DNA of 64,000 nucleotides from Mesostigma viride. Taxonomy: Eukaryota; Streptophyta; Mesostigmatophyceae; Mesostigmatales; Mesostigmataceae. Both the position numbers and the translations under genes were made by a program. Positions 62,350 through 64,000 of this stretch are shown here, one piece after another (position 1 is the first letter of the stretch; each line of letters begins with the position of its first letter). The notes below the pieces were generated by a model. It was not told where the DNA came from. It was given only the letters and a program-made list of their open reading frames with translations, and ran no database searches. The stretch is from positions 6,968,244 to 7,032,243 of the forward strand of contig RPFO01000080.1 of the NCBI GenBank assembly GCA_009746045.1. The letters are read 5' to 3'.

Positions 62350-62739
62350 ATGCTTGTCCCATCGCAACCCACTGGCAAACTTGCGCGTGCCGGGCACCGG
62401 CGCGGCGCGACCCGGACCTATTATGTGACACAACTGCTTGAAGATGCAGGGCTTCTGGGACTATCCGTACTCCGCGCCCGCATGATTGACAAGGAGAAAT
62501 GGGCTGCCATCTGCGATAAGCACCTCCCCGAGGGGTATGCTCCTGTTTTCTCCCCACGGGCCCCGCGGCCCGTTGCTAGCCAGGGTAGAAGTCCGCAGGT
62601 GGAGGTTATTGGTCCTGAGGATAGCCGCTACACTACCGCCTCGTCTGCCATCACAGTAGAGGACAGCTCGGATGAGGATTACATCCCCATGCCTAGTGCT
62701 TATAACGGTTGGGGGATGATGCAGACGATATTTGTTTAA
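62350..62739 (+). CDS. Unassigned ORF, 129 aa, probably transposon-linked
   Basis: ATG at 62350 to TAA at 62737. Sequence has a helical middle (TYYVTQLLEDAGLLGLSVLR, MIDKEKWAAICDKHLPEGY), then a Pro/Ser segment and an acidic C-terminus (TVEDSSDEDYIPMPS). I do not recognise the family. It is flanked by LINE pieces and repeat copies, suggesting an element-encoded protein. Confidence 0.35.
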   Translation: MLVPSQPTGKLARAGHRRGATRTYYVTQLLEDAGLLGLSVLRARMIDKEKWAAICDKHLPEGYAPVFSPRAPRPVASQGRSPQVEVIGPEDSRYTTASSAITVEDSSDEDYIPMPSAYNGWGMMQTIFV

Positions 62740-62874
62740 ACTTTTGTGTAATTATTTTTCTAATGAGATTAGCATAGTAGTACTCCGTGGGCAGCCTTAC
62801 TGCATCCGCTATGGCCTATGAGGCAGCCTGGCTAGACTGTCTGGGCTAATTAGAGGCGTGGGCGCACATTGGGG

Positions 62875-63420
62875 TTAATTGGAGATTAGTGTCAAAACCG
62901 AGGCGATGGTGATTGGGGCTACCAGCTACCGCGCCACGGCCGCGCTGCTGCTAGACGGGACGGAGGTCCCGGGTTCCGTGAGCGCTTCACGCTGCTGAAG
63001 ATCGAGCATGCTCCCCGACACTCGCCGACGATGTGGACACCTGAATCGGCCTGGCCTGGGCCAGCTCGGCTCGGCTCGCTCAACACATAATAGTAGTAAC
63101 TGGCACTCGAAGGACAGGCCGGCCTGGCCGGGCGAGGACGGCAAGCGAGTGCTCTTCAAGGTCCTGGTCCTCACGTACAGTGCTCACTCTATATGGCGCC
63201 GCGAGGCATGGACGCTCACAGACAATTAGCTGGCCACCCGGCTGGACGGCACGGCATGACAGGATACTCCGACAGGTCCTGAACGTCTACAGGGTTTTCC
63301 ACACGTAGGTCGTTAGAGTCTTTGTATAAGGGTATGCCTCGCATTATGGACGAGATTAGGCAGCGTAGGATAATAGCATTCGTAGGACATCTTGCTCGCA
63401 CCAGTCATGCAGGTAGACAC
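62875..63420 (+). pseudogene. LINE reverse-transcriptase C-terminal fragment, copy 2
   Basis: Frame-broken translation: LEISVKTEAMVIGATSY ... LFKVLVLTYSAHSIWRREAW, TLTDN, RLDG, then MPRIMDEIRQRRIIAFVGHL and ART. This is the same protein region as 59480-59870 and more complete upstream. Stop codons and shifts near 63228 and 63260 make it dead. Confidence 0.7.
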
Positions 63421-63619
63421 CACCCTCGGTTCGTCTGGCCGGCTGGGCCCCCGGCCAGCGGCTTGGCCAGCCGGGGCGGCATATCCTGGTACCTGGCCTA
63501 GCCCCGGCCAAGGACATTCCCAGAAGAAAGATTGGTAAACCTGGGCACCATGAACTATACAACTCGGTTGCTGGCTGACCTAGTGGTCTCAGCCCAGGTA
63601 ATTGAGCACCGCATTTCCT

Positions 63620-63890
63620 CCCTCTCTCTTGCTTGGACTGCTATGCATGGAGAACAAGAAGAGGTGGCGGACCATTGTCCAGGGCCCACACGGCACACGC
63701 CAGCCCCTGTGGGCAAGCCCCCCCCCCACAGGAGGAAGGGGCGTTTTGCTGAGTAGAGTAGTTATGATTTTCTAGATTGGCTTAGAGTTAGTTTAGTTAG
63801 GTTTCGCGGCTTTAATAATTCACTCACCTCCATCCATCAAGCAAGGGAATACGTGCTACATGATCTCCCTGGCCACGGAGTCATGTTAAT
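63620..63890 (+). repeat. Direct-orientation copy of the inverted repeat pair
   Basis: Contains CTTGCTTGGACTGCTATGCA, a Pro-rich coding-like stretch ending GGGGCGTTTTGCTGAGTAGA, GGTTTCGCGGC and GTGCTACATGATCTCCC, matching 61976-62262 in inverse orientation. The 74-codon ORF at 63532-63756 overlaps it and probably represents the end of the element's coding region. Confidence 0.8.
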
Positions 63891-64000
63891 TTAATTTCAT
63901 GAGTCCGCCTGCAGCCATGCTTTGCCCATGCAGAGAGCCACTCTCGATCTGCTGAGACGCCATCATGCCGCCTAGCCGGCCATTGCTTAGCCATGATCAT

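Overview
This is a nuclear window from a photosynthetic eukaryote, most likely a green alga or related Viridiplantae lineage. Three things support this: GC-rich exons sit in long low-complexity introns; the APC11 N-terminus and the KDM5 JmjC region read like plant proteins; and a ROOT-UVB-SENSITIVE (DUF647) gene is present. TTTAGGG-type telobox units lie in one promoter and a TTTTAGG array lies in one intron. I cannot name the species. Exon structures below were built by hand from ORF segments, splice consensus, codon phase and family recall; no transcript data were available.

Layout. 1046-12145 (-): PIG-M GPI-mannosyltransferase, six exons, 3' end beyond the left edge. Its introns hold a ~1.9 kb (GGAA)n tract, a TTAA-flanked inverted-repeat transposon and a Copia gag fragment. 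12146-12864: divergent promoter with telobox repeats. 12865-44499 (+): a 24-exon KDM5/JARID1 (JMJ17-like) H3K4 demethylase of about 3,411 aa whose introns are filled with minisatellites. 44.5-46.3 kb: repeats, including a perfect 31-bp inverted-repeat hairpin. 46257-46752 (+): possible RUS C-terminal-like exons. 46763-48267 (-): unidentified two-exon gene. 49240-50718 (+): intronless RUS/DUF647 gene. 52453-55140 (-): APC11 RING-H2 subunit of the anaphase-promoting complex. 56067-58720 (+): WRAP73/WDR8 WD-repeat protein. 59-64 kb: decayed LINE pieces and inverted repeat copies.

Two patterns recur and are not explained by ordinary annotation. (1) Many introns contain degenerate tandem copies of the exon edge next to them, including the splice site ('exon-edge echoes'), in KDM5, WRAP73, PIG-M and at the 3' end of APC11. 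This suggests introns grow by repeated local duplication across splice junctions. (2) A 13-56 nt sequence ending in GGTTGTCTCCTTG is inserted at least six times, each time between perfect direct repeats of 7-19 bp. One end is fixed and the other is variably truncated, and a hairpin version also exists. It looks like a tiny, undescribed mobile sequence.

The genes are housekeeping functions (GPI anchor synthesis, chromatin demethylation, cell-cycle ubiquitination, centrosome/spindle WD protein, plastid/UV-linked RUS). They do not form one pathway.
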